Source: Actinomycetota bacterium
GTDB taxonomy: Bacteria; Actinomycetota; Thermoleophilia; Miltoncostaeales; Miltoncostaeaceae
Length of the DNA: 64,000 nucleotides
Direction: 5' to 3'
Assembly: GCA_963169235.1 (NCBI GenBank)
Contig: CAUJCX010000041.1
Coordinates: 1-64,000 of the forward strand
The notes under the pieces were generated by a model, which had not been told where the DNA came from, did no database searches, and saw only the letters and a list, made by a program, of their open reading frames with translations. Numbering within the stretch: position 1 is the stretch's first letter; each line of letters begins with the position of its first letter. Made by a program: the position numbers and the translations under genes. This document shows positions 7,937-18,053 of the stretch, piece after piece.

Positions 7937-9412
7937 GTGGCCGCCGTTTTGTGCGCACAGCTGGTGCCGGGCGAGCACTTCGGGGCGTACGTGATCGAGT
8001 CCGAGCTGGGGCGCGGCGGCCAGGGCGTGGTGTACCGCGCCCGCCAGCGCGGCACCGAGCGCTCGGTGGCCCTGAAGCTGTTCGCCGAGATCGAGGACGA
8101 GACCAAGCGGGCGCGCTTCCGCCGGGAGGCCGTGGCAGCCGCGCGGGTCGAGCACGCCAACATCGTGCCCGTGTACGAGTCGGGCGACGTGGACGGCGTG
8201 CCGTTCCTGGCCATGCGGCTGGTGCCGGGGCCGTCTCTGGCCGAGGTGCTGGCGCGGTTCGGGGCGCTGGCGCCGCCGCGGGCGCTGGGGGTGCTCACCC
8301 ACATCGCCGCGGCCGTCGACGCCGCGCACGCCCAGAACCTCATCCACCGCGACATCAAGCCCGCCAACGTGCTGCTCGACGTCGACGACACGGCGTTCCT
8401 CAGCGACTTCGGGGTCGCGCGCGTCGACGACCTGCCGCGCCTCACGCAGCGCGGTGACTGGCTGGGCACCGTCGAGTACATGTCGCCGGAGCAGGCGGAG
8501 GGGCGCCCGGCGACGGCGGCGTCCGACCTGTACGCGTTCGGCGTCGTGTGCTTCGAGGCGCTCACCGGGCGGCCCCCGTTCGTGCACCGCCAGTCGAGCG
8601 CCGTGCTGATCGCCCACGTCCGCGACCGCCCGCCGCCTGTGCGCGGGCTCGACCCGCGGCTGCCGGCCGAGCTGGACGAGGTGTTCGCGGCCGTGCTGGC
8701 CAAGGACCCCGCACGGCGGCCGCGGTCGGCCGAGGACGTGGTGCGGCGCCTGCGGGCCGCGTTCGCCGCGCACGCGGACACGTCGCACCCGGACGCGCGG
8801 GACGGCGACACACGCGTGCACGCCCTGCCCGCCGCGGGCGGCAGCGAGTGGACGGCCGTCGTGCGGCGGGTCTCGAACGACGCGACGATGATGGCGCCGC
8901 GGGCCCCCGCCGGGGGCGGCGCCCAGGTGCCCCCGGCCCCGGCGCCGCGCGCGCGGCATCCTCGGCGCGTGCGGCGGGTGCTGGGCACCCTGGCGGTGAT
9001 GCTGCTGGTGGCGGCCGGCGCTGCGGCGGCGGGCATGTTCTACGAGGACCGCAACGATCCCGACATGGTCCAGGCCCGCGACGAGGCGTACCACAACGGC
9101 TTTCGCAACGGGGTGACCCGGGGCCGCACCAAGGGCCTGGCCGACGGCCGCAAAGCGGGCGAGGCCGCGGGCCTCAAGAAGGGCATCGCCCAGGGCCGCG
9201 ACGAGGGGTACGCGTCGGGCCTGGCCGACGGCAAGACGGTGCCGGACGCGTCGCCGGGCGACCTGCGCCTGGTCCGGGTGAACGACGACGGCACGGCCGA
9301 CTACGTCGACGGTACGCTGAGTCCGGGCTCGTGCTTCCGCATCGACAGCGACGGGCAACTGATCCCGTTGCCGTCCGTGAGCCCGTTCATCAGCTGTGCC
9401 GACACGCCGTAA
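7937..9412 (+). CDS. transmembrane serine/threonine protein kinase (PknB type)
   Basis: The N-terminal 280 residues are a complete eukaryotic-like kinase: GRGGQGVVY glycine loop, VALKLF lysine, HRDIKPANVLL catalytic loop with Asp139, DFG at 157-159 and GTVEYMSPEQ in the P+1 region. A basic linker precedes one membrane helix (about residues 348-368, LGTLAVMLLVAAGAAAAG). The outside part is unusual: twelve consecutive tetrads beginning with Gly, then a short domain with two cysteines. No PASTA repeats are present. GAAGGAG directly precedes GTG 7937; TTG 7949, eleven bases from it, may be the true start. The next gene overlaps its end by 17 bases, so the two are probably cotranscribed. Confidence 0.9.
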   Translation: MAAVLCAQLVPGEHFGAYVIESELGRGGQGVVYRARQRGTERSVALKLFAEIEDETKRARFRREAVAAARVEHANIVPVYESGDVDGVPFLAMRLVPGPSLAEVLARFGALAPPRALGVLTHIAAAVDAAHAQNLIHRDIKPANVLLDVDDTAFLSDFGVARVDDLPRLTQRGDWLGTVEYMSPEQAEGRPATAASDLYAFGVVCFEALTGRPPFVHRQSSAVLIAHVRDRPPPVRGLDPRLPAELDEVFAAVLAKDPARRPRSAEDVVRRLRAAFAAHADTSHPDARDGDTRVHALPAAGGSEWTAVVRRVSNDATMMAPRAPAGGGAQVPPAPAPRARHPRRVRRVLGTLAVMLLVAAGAAAAGMFYEDRNDPDMVQARDEAYHNGFRNGVTRGRTKGLADGRKAGEAAGLKKGIAQGRDEGYASGLADGKTVPDASPGDLRLVRVNDDGTADYVDGTLSPGSCFRIDSDGQLIPLPSVSPFISCADTP

Positions 9413-11018
9413 CCACCTCACGGTCCTCGTGGCCGCCACCTCGCTGGTCGTCGCCCCCGTCTCGGCGGGCGCGTGGACGACGGACGCGTGGCTGGGCCAG
9501 CCGCGCGTGGACGCGACGGCGCCGGCGCCGCCCATCGCGCTGACCGCGGACGGCGGGGCGGTCGCGGTCACCGCCCCGGTGGGCTTCGGCCCGTTCGCCG
9601 GCTGGGACACCCGGCGCATGCAGCCCGGCGGGGCTTGGCAGGCTCCCGCTCCGTCCGGCGCGCCCGCGGGGCTGTGGCCGTCGTTCTTCACGCCCGCGGG
9701 GGCTCTGGTGGCGATCGGCGTCGTCGACCGCGGCGCCGGGCCTGTCGTGGAGGCCGCGCTCGGCACGGCGGCGGGGTGGACGGCGCTGCCGGTGGTGATG
9801 GGCCCGGCGCCCGGCGCGACGCTGCGCTACACCGCGGCGGCGGGGCCGGACGGCACGCTGGTGCTGGCGGCCACCGACGGCGTCACGATGCGCATCGTGA
9901 CGGTGGACGGACCGCGCCAGGCGGTGCTGAGCGCGCCAGGGGGGACGCTGCCCGACCTCGCCGTGGGCGAGTCGGGCGACGCCCTGGCCGCGTGGCGGGT
10001 TCCCGCGGGCCCGGGCCGGGAGACCGTGCTCACCAGCCGCATGCCCGCGGGCGGCGAGTGGTCGGCCCCCGCCCGCGCGCCGGTGCCACGCGCGGTGCCC
10101 GCCGCCGCGCTCGCGTTCGACGCCGACCTGTCGGCGGACGGCACCGCGATGATCGCGTGGACCGCGGGAGCAGCGGGTCGCCACCGCGTGTGGTGGTCGA
10201 TGGCCGGGCCCTCGGGACGCTGGCCCGCCTCGTCGGCCGTGCTGCCGCAGACGATCCCGGGCGCCCGGGTGGAGGCGCTGCGCCTCACCGCCGGGGGCGA
10301 CGCCGTGGTGCTGTGGTCGACCACCCGCGGGCTCGCCGGCGCCAGCCGCGCCGCGGGCCGGCACTGGACGGCCGACGGCACCGTGCCCGGAGCGCCGGGG
10401 CGGGGCCGGGCGGACCGCTCGCCGGTGCAGGTGATGACCGATCGCGTGAACCAGGTGGCGGTGGCCTGGGTGCTGCGCGGCGACGTGGCCCTCACGGTGC
10501 GCCCCGCGTCCGGCGCCCCGGCACCGTCCGGGCGCTTCGGCGGCCGCGGGGCGATGCCGGCCGCGGACGTCGCCGCGGCGCCGGCGTGGCCGGTTGCGGC
10601 GCAGGTGCCGACGGCCCCCGGCCCCGTGAGCGCGGCGTTCGCCATCGGCCCCGGAGGCGGCCGGGCGGTGACGTGGATGGTCGACGGGGGCGTGGCCACG
10701 GGGCGCCGGGGCGTCGCCGCCGAGCCGGCCCGCCCCGCGCTGATCGACGGCGTCTTCGCCGCCGGCGGTGGCGATGCCGTGTGGCTGTCGGTGGCTGCCC
10801 GGCGCGGGGGTCCCGCCACCGTCACGTTCACCCCGGTGGGCGCCCGCACGCCCGACGCGGCGCTCACCGCGCAGCTGCAGGCGGGCACCACGCGCATCGC
10901 GGTGCCGTGGGTCGCCGCCTGGCGGCTGCGCCCCGCCACCGCGTACGTGGTCGCCGTCAGGGGCTGGGACGAGGCGCCGTCCGCCCCGGGGGCCACCACC
11001 ACGTGGACGACGCCATGA
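9396..11018 (+). CDS. secreted repeat protein, probably beta-propeller-like
   Basis: A 540-residue protein with a signal peptide (HLTVLVAATSLVVAPVSA, cleavage near GAW). The rest consists of repeating short strands with Asp-Gly turns and Trp residues (ALAAWRVPAG, AMIAWTAGAAG, VAVAWVLRGD, AVTWMVDGG), which suggests a propeller-like fold. A C-terminal part resembles a fibronectin-III strand pattern (WRLRPATAYVVAVRGW). No catalytic motif was recognised. It overlaps the kinase gene upstream and the J-domain gene downstream (ATGA), so it belongs to the same transcription unit; it might be sensed or controlled by the kinase, which is inference. Confidence 0.65.
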   Translation: MPTRRNHLTVLVAATSLVVAPVSAGAWTTDAWLGQPRVDATAPAPPIALTADGGAVAVTAPVGFGPFAGWDTRRMQPGGAWQAPAPSGAPAGLWPSFFTPAGALVAIGVVDRGAGPVVEAALGTAAGWTALPVVMGPAPGATLRYTAAAGPDGTLVLAATDGVTMRIVTVDGPRQAVLSAPGGTLPDLAVGESGDALAAWRVPAGPGRETVLTSRMPAGGEWSAPARAPVPRAVPAAALAFDADLSADGTAMIAWTAGAAGRHRVWWSMAGPSGRWPASSAVLPQTIPGARVEALRLTAGGDAVVLWSTTRGLAGASRAAGRHWTADGTVPGAPGRGRADRSPVQVMTDRVNQVAVAWVLRGDVALTVRPASGAPAPSGRFGGRGAMPAADVAAAPAWPVAAQVPTAPGPVSAAFAIGPGGGRAVTWMVDGGVATGRRGVAAEPARPALIDGVFAAGGGDAVWLSVAARRGGPATVTFTPVGARTPDAALTAQLQAGTTRIAVPWVAAWRLRPATAYVVAVRGWDEAPSAPGATTTWTTP

Positions 11019-11617
11019 CGCACCGCGCCGCGGACGACCACTACCAGGTGCTGGGAGTCGCCCCGGACGCGGGGGCCGACGAGGTGCGGGCCGCGTGGCG
11101 GTTCGCCATCGAGGCGTTCCATCCCGATCGCTACACGTCGCCCGAGCAGGCCGAGCGCGCCCACCTCATGGCCGCCCGCGTCAACGCGGCGTGGGAGGTG
11201 CTGGGCGACCCCGCGCGCCGGCGCCGCTACGACCTCAGCCGCCCGTCCGCCGACGAGCCCGCGGCGCACCTGGAGGTGCCGTGCCCCCAATGCCTGGGAC
11301 GCTGCGGCGTGCCCGACGGGGGAGGCCGCCCCGTGCTGGTGCGCTGCCCGTCGTGCCGCGGCGCGTTCCGGGCGTACGTGGGGGCGACGCTGGTGGGACG
11401 TCCCCACCTGGTCTGGCGCGGCCTGCGGGCCCGGCACGTGCTGGTGCTGCTGGACGCGTCCGGCGCGATGCACGAGGTGGTCTCCCGCAAGCTGCCGGGC
11501 GAGCTGGGCATGGTGGAGGGCGAGACCGTCACGGTGGTGTGCACGCCGCGGCGCGGGCACGCCCGCTACCTGATCGTGCACGGCCGCAGCACCGACATCG
11601 GATGGAGGGTGGGATGA
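11015..11617 (+). CDS. J-domain (DnaJ-like) protein with a four-Cys segment
   Basis: A 200-residue protein. Residues 9-73 are a J domain (YQVLGVAPDAGADEVRAAWR, then FHPDRY with the diagnostic HPD). It is followed by two CxxC pairs (CPQCLGRCG and CPSCRG), a small zinc-ribbon-like element rather than the full DnaJ zinc domain, and a C-terminal beta-rich part. It would stimulate an Hsp70 ATPase. It overlaps both neighbours by four bases, showing translational coupling in the kinase unit. Confidence 0.85.
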   Translation: MTHRAADDHYQVLGVAPDAGADEVRAAWRFAIEAFHPDRYTSPEQAERAHLMAARVNAAWEVLGDPARRRRYDLSRPSADEPAAHLEVPCPQCLGRCGVPDGGGRPVLVRCPSCRGAFRAYVGATLVGRPHLVWRGLRARHVLVLLDASGAMHEVVSRKLPGELGMVEGETVTVVCTPRRGHARYLIVHGRSTDIGWRVG

Positions 11618-12366
11618 GCCACCACGAGCCCCGCCCCGTCATCGCGGTCTGCGCACCCCTCGAGCGCGCGCGCTGGGCGGTGTGGGACATGGACGCGGCC
11701 GTCGTGTCGCGCATGTACCTGGACGCCGTGTGGTCCGCGGGCGGGCTGGCCGTGCTGATCCCGCCCGATCCCCAGCTGGCCGACGCGCCCGACGAGGTCC
11801 TGAGCCGGGTGGACGGGCTGATGATGCTGGGCGGAGCCGACCTGCACGCCGGGCGCTACGGGCAGGAGCCCCACGCGACGGCCGAGGTGTACCAGCCCGT
11901 CCGCGACGCGGTGGAGATCGCGCTCGCCGCCCGCGCGATGCACCGGCACCAGCCCGTGCTGGGCATCTGCCGCGGCATCCAGGTGCTCAACGTCGCGCGC
12001 GGCGGCACGCTGACCCAGCACCTGCCCGAGGCCCTGGGCACCGACGAGCACCGGCGCGTGGTGGGCGCGTTCGAGGGCAACGACCACCCGGTGAGCGTGG
12101 CACCCGGGTCGCTGCTCCAGCGCGTGGTGGGGGACGCCCCGCACCGCGTCTACTCGCACCACCACCAGGCGGTCGACCGGGTGGGCGACGGCTTCGCGGT
12201 CACCGCGCGGGCCGACGACGGCACGGTGGAGGCGCTCGAGCGCGACCATCCCGGCGGCTACCTGCTGGGCGTGCAATGGCATCCCGAGGCCGATCCCGCC
12301 AGCCCCGTCATCGCGTCGCTGGTGGCCGCGGCGCGGGAGTACCGCCACACCCACGCGCTGCAGTAG
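11614..12366 (+). CDS. class I glutamine amidotransferase-like hydrolase (peptidase C26, PuuD-like)
   Basis: A 250-residue C26-family protein. GGADLHAGRYG, the nucleophile elbow GICRGIQVLN (Cys), SHHHQAV and GVQWHPE (His-Glu of the triad) are all present. The family cleaves gamma-glutamyl bonds, for example gamma-glutamyl-GABA in the Puu pathway; the actual substrate here is not shown by context. The start codon lies in GGATGA, overlapping the J-domain gene stop, with GGAGGGTGGG as ribosome site. Confidence 0.85.
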   Translation: MSHHEPRPVIAVCAPLERARWAVWDMDAAVVSRMYLDAVWSAGGLAVLIPPDPQLADAPDEVLSRVDGLMMLGGADLHAGRYGQEPHATAEVYQPVRDAVEIALAARAMHRHQPVLGICRGIQVLNVARGGTLTQHLPEALGTDEHRRVVGAFEGNDHPVSVAPGSLLQRVVGDAPHRVYSHHHQAVDRVGDGFAVTARADDGTVEALERDHPGGYLLGVQWHPEADPASPVIASLVAAAREYRHTHALQ

Positions 12367-12530
12367 GCCGCACGCGCCGTTCCCCGGGCGGTTGTCCACG
12401 GGGAGCACATCCGGGGGGCGACACTCTCGCCGACGGGCCATACGCCGGCCGCGGTGCCGCTCCTACCCTCCCTCCTGATCCGCTGCGACGCCGCACCGCG
12501 GCCTCGCCCGACCCCCCGGAGGCAGGAACC

Positions 12531-14033
12531 ATGCGCTCACGACCACTCGCCGCCGCCGCATGCGGCCTCGGCACGTTGCTCGCCCTCCCCGTCGCCGCCG
12601 CCGCGCAGGACGCGCCCGCGGCGACCACCGACTCACTGGCCGCCCAGGTGGCATCGCTCGCCAGCGCCATCGACACCGTCTGGGTGGTGGTGGCCGCCTG
12701 TTTCGTGCTGTTCATGCAGGCCGGATTCGCCCTGCTCGAGACGGGGCTGTCGCGGTCGAAGAACGCCGGCGCCGTGATGGCGAAGATCCTCATCAACCTG
12801 GCCGTCGCCATCACGATGTTCTGGATCAGCGGCTTCGCGCTGGCGTTCGGCAGCGGCAACGACTTCATCGGAACGTCCGGCTGGTTCTTCAACGCCACGG
12901 GCTTCCCCGCGGCCGCCGGGACCGCGTTCGCCTCGGCGTCGGCCAGCGTGTCCAGCCTGTTCATCTTCCAGATGGCGTTCTGCGCCATCTCGCTGGCCAT
13001 CGTGTTCGGCTCGATGCTCGACCGCACGAAGTTCGCCGCCTACATCGCGTTCGGCGTCGTGTTCGCCGGCGTCATCTACCCGATGGTCGCGCACTGGACG
13101 TGGGGCGGTGGCTGGCTCTTCAAGGACGGCTTCCTCGACTACGCCGGGTCGTCCATCGTGCACCTGCAGGGCGCGCTGGGCGCGCTGGCGGGCGCGATCA
13201 TCCTGGGCCCGCGCCTGGGGAAGTTCCGCAAGAACGGCGAGCCCGTGCCGATCCCGGGGCACTCCATTCCGCTCGCCATCGCCGGCGTGCTGATCCTGTG
13301 GTTCGGGTGGATGGGCTTCAACGGCGGCTCGTCGCTGGTGGCCCACGGCGTCGACTTCGCCGACGTGCTGCTCACCACCAACTTCGCCGCGGCCGCGGGC
13401 GTCATGGGCGCCACGCTGGGCTCGCTGCTGATGTTCCGCACCATCGACGTGTCGCAGATGGGCAACGGCGCCATCGGCGGCCTGGTCGCCATCACCGCGT
13501 CCTGCGCGTTCGTCGACTACTGGGCCGCGTTCGTGGTGGGCCTGGTGGCCGGCCTCCTGATCCCCGTCGTGGTGGTGTTCGTCGAGCGCCGCGGCATCGA
13601 CGACCCGCTGGGAGCACTGGCCGCGCACGGCGTGGCCGGGGTGTGGGGCACGCTCGCCATCGGCCTGTTCGGTACCGCCACGCGCATGGACCCCGTCATC
13701 GTCGACGTGGTCGGGCTGCCGTCACGGGCAGGCCTGTTCATGGGCGGCGGGTTCTCGCAGCTGTGGGTGCAGTTCTACGGTGTCGCCGCCACCATGGCGT
13801 TCACCGGCACGCTGTGCGCCGTCACGTTCCTGGCGATCAAGCACACCATCGGCCTGCGCGTCAGCGAGGACCACGAGGCCAGCGGCCTCGACATCTCGGA
13901 GCACGGCATGTTCGGCTACCCCGAGAGCTTCATCGAGGTGCCGGGCGCGCAGCCCACGCCCGGGCCCGCGTGGGGCGGCGACGCCGACCCCTCCCACGCG
14001 ATGACGACGTCCACACCCGCCACGGCCCCCTGA
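12531..14033 (+). CDS. amt: ammonium transporter (Amt family)
   Basis: A 500-residue ammonium channel with an N-terminal signal sequence followed by about eleven membrane helices. The twin pore histidines are seen as His211 (IVHLQGALGALAG) and His366 (AAHGVAGVWGT). ATG 12531 has GGAGGCAGGAACC upstream. A long cytoplasmic tail (from about residue 435) is Pro/Gly rich. The PII gene follows after 11 bases, the standard amt-glnK arrangement in which PII blocks the channel when nitrogen is plentiful. Confidence 0.93.
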   Translation: MRSRPLAAAACGLGTLLALPVAAAAQDAPAATTDSLAAQVASLASAIDTVWVVVAACFVLFMQAGFALLETGLSRSKNAGAVMAKILINLAVAITMFWISGFALAFGSGNDFIGTSGWFFNATGFPAAAGTAFASASASVSSLFIFQMAFCAISLAIVFGSMLDRTKFAAYIAFGVVFAGVIYPMVAHWTWGGGWLFKDGFLDYAGSSIVHLQGALGALAGAIILGPRLGKFRKNGEPVPIPGHSIPLAIAGVLILWFGWMGFNGGSSLVAHGVDFADVLLTTNFAAAAGVMGATLGSLLMFRTIDVSQMGNGAIGGLVAITASCAFVDYWAAFVVGLVAGLLIPVVVVFVERRGIDDPLGALAAHGVAGVWGTLAIGLFGTATRMDPVIVDVVGLPSRAGLFMGGGFSQLWVQFYGVAATMAFTGTLCAVTFLAIKHTIGLRVSEDHEASGLDISEHGMFGYPESFIEVPGAQPTPGPAWGGDADPSHAMTTSTPATAP

Positions 14034-14044
14034 AGGAGACGGAC

Positions 14045-14410
14045 ATGAAGAAGATCGAGGCGTTCATCCGGCACGAGGCGTTCGACGCCATCCGCGACCG
14101 GCTGGCGAACATGGGGCTGCCGTCCATGACCGTGTCGGAGGTGAAGGGATCCGGCCGGCAGCAGGGGTACACCGAGAGCTACCGGGGGGCGAAGACGACC
14201 ATCTTCCTGCGGCCCAAGCTGAAGCTGGAGATGGCCGTCGACGACGAGGACGTCGAGAGCGCCGTCGCGACCATCCTCGAGCTCGCCCACACCGGCGAGC
14301 CCGGCGACGGCAAGATCCTCATCTTCAACGTCGCCGAGGCGGTGCGCGTGCGCACCGGCGAGCGCGGGCCGGCGGTGCTGGCCCGCCACGAGGATCCGCT
14401 GGCGACGTGA
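14045..14410 (+). CDS. glnK: PII nitrogen-regulatory protein lacking Tyr51
   Basis: A 121-residue PII protein: MKKIEAF start, MTVSEVKGSGRQQG, Tyr46 in ESYRG, and the B/C-loop region TGEPGDGKILIFNV with VRVRTGERG. Its numbering matches E. coli GlnB exactly up to the T-loop, where position 51 is Thr (RGAKTTIF) instead of the Tyr that is uridylylated or adenylylated in most bacteria. Regulation by covalent modification at that site therefore looks impossible. Eleven bases separate it from amt, and it would bind that channel and sense ATP/ADP/2-oxoglutarate. Confidence 0.92.
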   Translation: MKKIEAFIRHEAFDAIRDRLANMGLPSMTVSEVKGSGRQQGYTESYRGAKTTIFLRPKLKLEMAVDDEDVESAVATILELAHTGEPGDGKILIFNVAEAVRVRTGERGPAVLARHEDPLAT

Positions 14411-14444
14411 GGCGACCGGGGCGCGGCACGGACGCCGCGCCCCC

Positions 14445-15905
<1,461 letters not shown>

Positions 15906-15908
15906 GGG

Positions 15909-16655
15909 TCAGCGCTTGGCGGGAACCTTGTAGCCGGTACCCCACACGGTCTGGATGGGACAGGCGTCTTCGAGCTTGCGTCGCAGCTGTCGCACATGCA
16001 CGTCGATCGTACGGCTGTCGCCCAGGAACGTGAAGCCCCACACCTGCTCCAGCAGCTGCTCGCGGGTCAGCACGATGCCGCGGTTCTCGATGAGCGTCAC
16101 CAGCAGGTCGAACTCCTTGGGCGTCAGCGCGACGCGCTCACCGCCGACGAAGACCTCGCGGCCGCCCACCTCGATGCGCAGGTCGTCCAGCTCGATGATG
16201 GTGTCCTTGGGGGCGTCCGTCGCGCCACCGGAGTGGTCGGCGCGGCGCAGCACGGCGCGCACCCGCGCGACCAGCTCCCGGGGATTGAACGGCTTGGTGA
16301 CGTAGTCGTCGGCGCCCAGCTCCAGGCCGACCACCTTGTCGACGGCCTCGTCACGGGCCGTCAGCATGATGATGGGCGTTGCGTTGTCGGCCCGGTAGCG
16401 GCGCGTGAGCTCGTACCCGTCGATGCCCGGCAGCATCAGGTCGAGCAGGATCAGGTCGGGCTTCTCCTCCTGCGCCATGGTGAGGCCCAGGTCGCCGCGG
16501 TCGGCGTGCGACACCCGGAAGCCCGCGGCCTCCAGGTACATGCGGGCGAACGAGGCGATGTTTTCCTCATCCTCGACGATCAGGATATGTGGGGAGTCCG
16601 TTGCCACCGTCGCGGATGCTACCGCCGGTCGCTCGCCGATGTGGGTACCGGCCAT
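15909..16655 (-). CDS. OmpR/PhoB-type response regulator
   Basis: A 248-residue regulator. The receiver has the acidic pair at Glu28-Asp29, phospho-Asp72 (LLDLMLPG) and Lys in TKPFNPREL; the winged-helix C terminus has LTPKEFDLLVTLIENRG and SRTIDVHVRQLRRKLE. It is the first gene of the pair with the histidine kinase downstream. A 20-residue N-terminal extension precedes the receiver. Confidence 0.93.
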   Translation of the reverse strand: MAGTHIGERPAVASATVATDSPHILIVEDEENIASFARMYLEAAGFRVSHADRGDLGLTMAQEEKPDLILLDLMLPGIDGYELTRRYRADNATPIIMLTARDEAVDKVVGLELGADDYVTKPFNPRELVARVRAVLRRADHSGGATDAPKDTIIELDDLRIEVGGREVFVGGERVALTPKEFDLLVTLIENRGIVLTREQLLEQVWGFTFLGDSRTIDVHVRQLRRKLEDACPIQTVWGTGYKVPAKR

Positions 16656-16701
16656 GGGATGCCCTCCTTCGTCGTGCGATGTACGCCGCGCGGCACCGAG
16701 G

Positions 16702-17232
16702 TCACGGGCGCGCGACGGCGACGGACCTGTTTCTGACCTTGCGCTTGCCCGAGCTGTTACCGCGGCGGGCCTGGCTTCCCAGCCGCACCGTGGTGTTGCC
16801 GAGCGCCTGCACGGGGCCGCCGTCCACCTGCATGGTGCCCTTGCCGCGCAGGCGGGCCGTGCCGACGCCGGCGATGGACAGGCTGAGGGCGTCGCCGGAG
16901 ACGTCCACCGAGATCGCGCTGCCCGTCACCAGGAAGCGGCCGTTCTCGCGCACCCGGAACTCGCGCCGACCCGCGACCACCCGCGGCGTCAGCGTGATGC
17001 CGTTGAACGACACCTGGGCGTCGCCCAAGCGGTCGACCACGCGCAGCGTCGCGTTCCTACGGGAGCTGGCCGCACCGATCACCGCCACCTTGCCGTCGAC
17101 GGCGACGCTGCCGCTGCCGTCCACCTGCAGGCGTCCGTCCATGGTCTGGGCCGCGGCCGTGGCGAACAACAGCGCCAGGCTCAGCAGCAGGCCGAGGCCG
17201 AGGGACGGAAGGATGCGGTGGCGGAAGGACAT
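16702..17232 (-). CDS. secreted hypothetical protein
   Basis: A 176-residue protein with a signal peptide (LPSLGLGLLLSLALLFATAA, cleavage near AQT). The mature part is beta-rich with repeated short Gly-Asp strands (LQVDGSGSVAVDGKVAVIGA, GKGTMQVDGG) and a basic tail. No family recognised. It lies upstream of the two-component pair on the same strand, 46 bases away, but need not be linked. Confidence 0.6.
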   Translation of the reverse strand: MSFRHRILPSLGLGLLLSLALLFATAAAQTMDGRLQVDGSGSVAVDGKVAVIGAASSRRNATLRVVDRLGDAQVSFNGITLTPRVVAGRREFRVRENGRFLVTGSAISVDVSGDALSLSIAGVGTARLRGKGTMQVDGGPVQALGNTTVRLGSQARRGNSSGKRKVRNRSVAVARP

Positions 17233-17370
17233 GAGTTCTCGCGGTGGCGACGACGGGGGTTACTGGCCTTGTCGGATGGTGCGCGCGATCCATGAGCTAA
17301 TTGCCCCGGCCGACGTCAGCGATCCTTGCCGGAAATGTGAGGTTTCTGTGGACCGGCGGGCCGGTCGACG

Positions 17371-17766
17371 TCAGGGCTGGAGCTTGACGCCGTCCTCGAC
17401 GGACACGGGTCGCGACGGGCCGTCCAGCTTGACGCCGTCGGTCACCGACACGTCGGGCGCGGGCTGCTCGGTGGGCAGCGGCGCCGCCTCCCCCTCGGGC
17501 ACCGGCCGCTCGCCTCCTTCGAGGTACGCCCAGATCATCTCGCCGCACTGCGGGCACACCGGCAGTGTCGCCCCGGCCCGCGGCCGGATCTGAAGCTGGC
17601 ACGCGACGCAGCCGAACATGCCCTGAACGCGCTGCCCCGCGAAGAAGCAGGGCAGGCCCAGCCGGCGTTCGGCCTCCTGCGCGCCCTGCTGGGGGCTCAT
17701 GCCGCGGCCTGAGCCCGCGGCGCCGGGACCCGACGGGCCACGGCGTTGTGGCGGCATCGACGACAT
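17371..17766 (-). CDS. zinc-ribbon protein with a duplicated C-terminal motif
   Basis: A protein of about 131 residues. A zinc ribbon is formed by CVACQLQI and CPQCGEMI around a Pro-rich loop. The C terminus contains two copies of VSVxDGVKL separated by eight residues. A Gly/Pro/Arg-rich N terminus precedes. ATG 17766 gives MSSMPPQ; an upstream in-frame ATG at 17787 is possible. Function not recognised. Confidence 0.55.
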   Translation of the reverse strand: MSSMPPQRRGPSGPGAAGSGRGMSPQQGAQEAERRLGLPCFFAGQRVQGMFGCVACQLQIRPRAGATLPVCPQCGEMIWAYLEGGERPVPEGEAAPLPTEQPAPDVSVTDGVKLDGPSRPVSVEDGVKLQP

Positions 17767-18053
17767 CGGTACGCACCTCCGGCACATCGCTGGCGGAAAA
17801 CCCTCGCCGGGAGGCGGTAACGTGCCTCCCCACGGTGACCCTCACAATACCTGCCCGCGGAGCTCCCACCGATCACGCGCGGCCCCAGCGCACCGTCGCG
17901 GGCCCACCCGCGCGCCGGCGTCGGTCGCAGGTTTCGCCGTCCTCCTCCGTTTTCGGGCCGCGCGCGGGTACGGTGCGCAACGTCCGGGGGCATGGTGCGT
18001 CCGGCTCAGCTGATCGGAGCGACCATCACGTCACCTGGCACACCCCTCCCCGC

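Noticed and set aside
7007-9766. 919-codon minus-strand open frame opposite the kinase
   Set aside because: No domain or signal, composition typical of antisense frames in GC-rich DNA; the plus strand has a full kinase.
12367-12530. Looked for a nitrogen riboswitch or operator before amt
   Set aside because: No glutamine riboswitch or clear palindrome recognised; only a ribosome site is supported.
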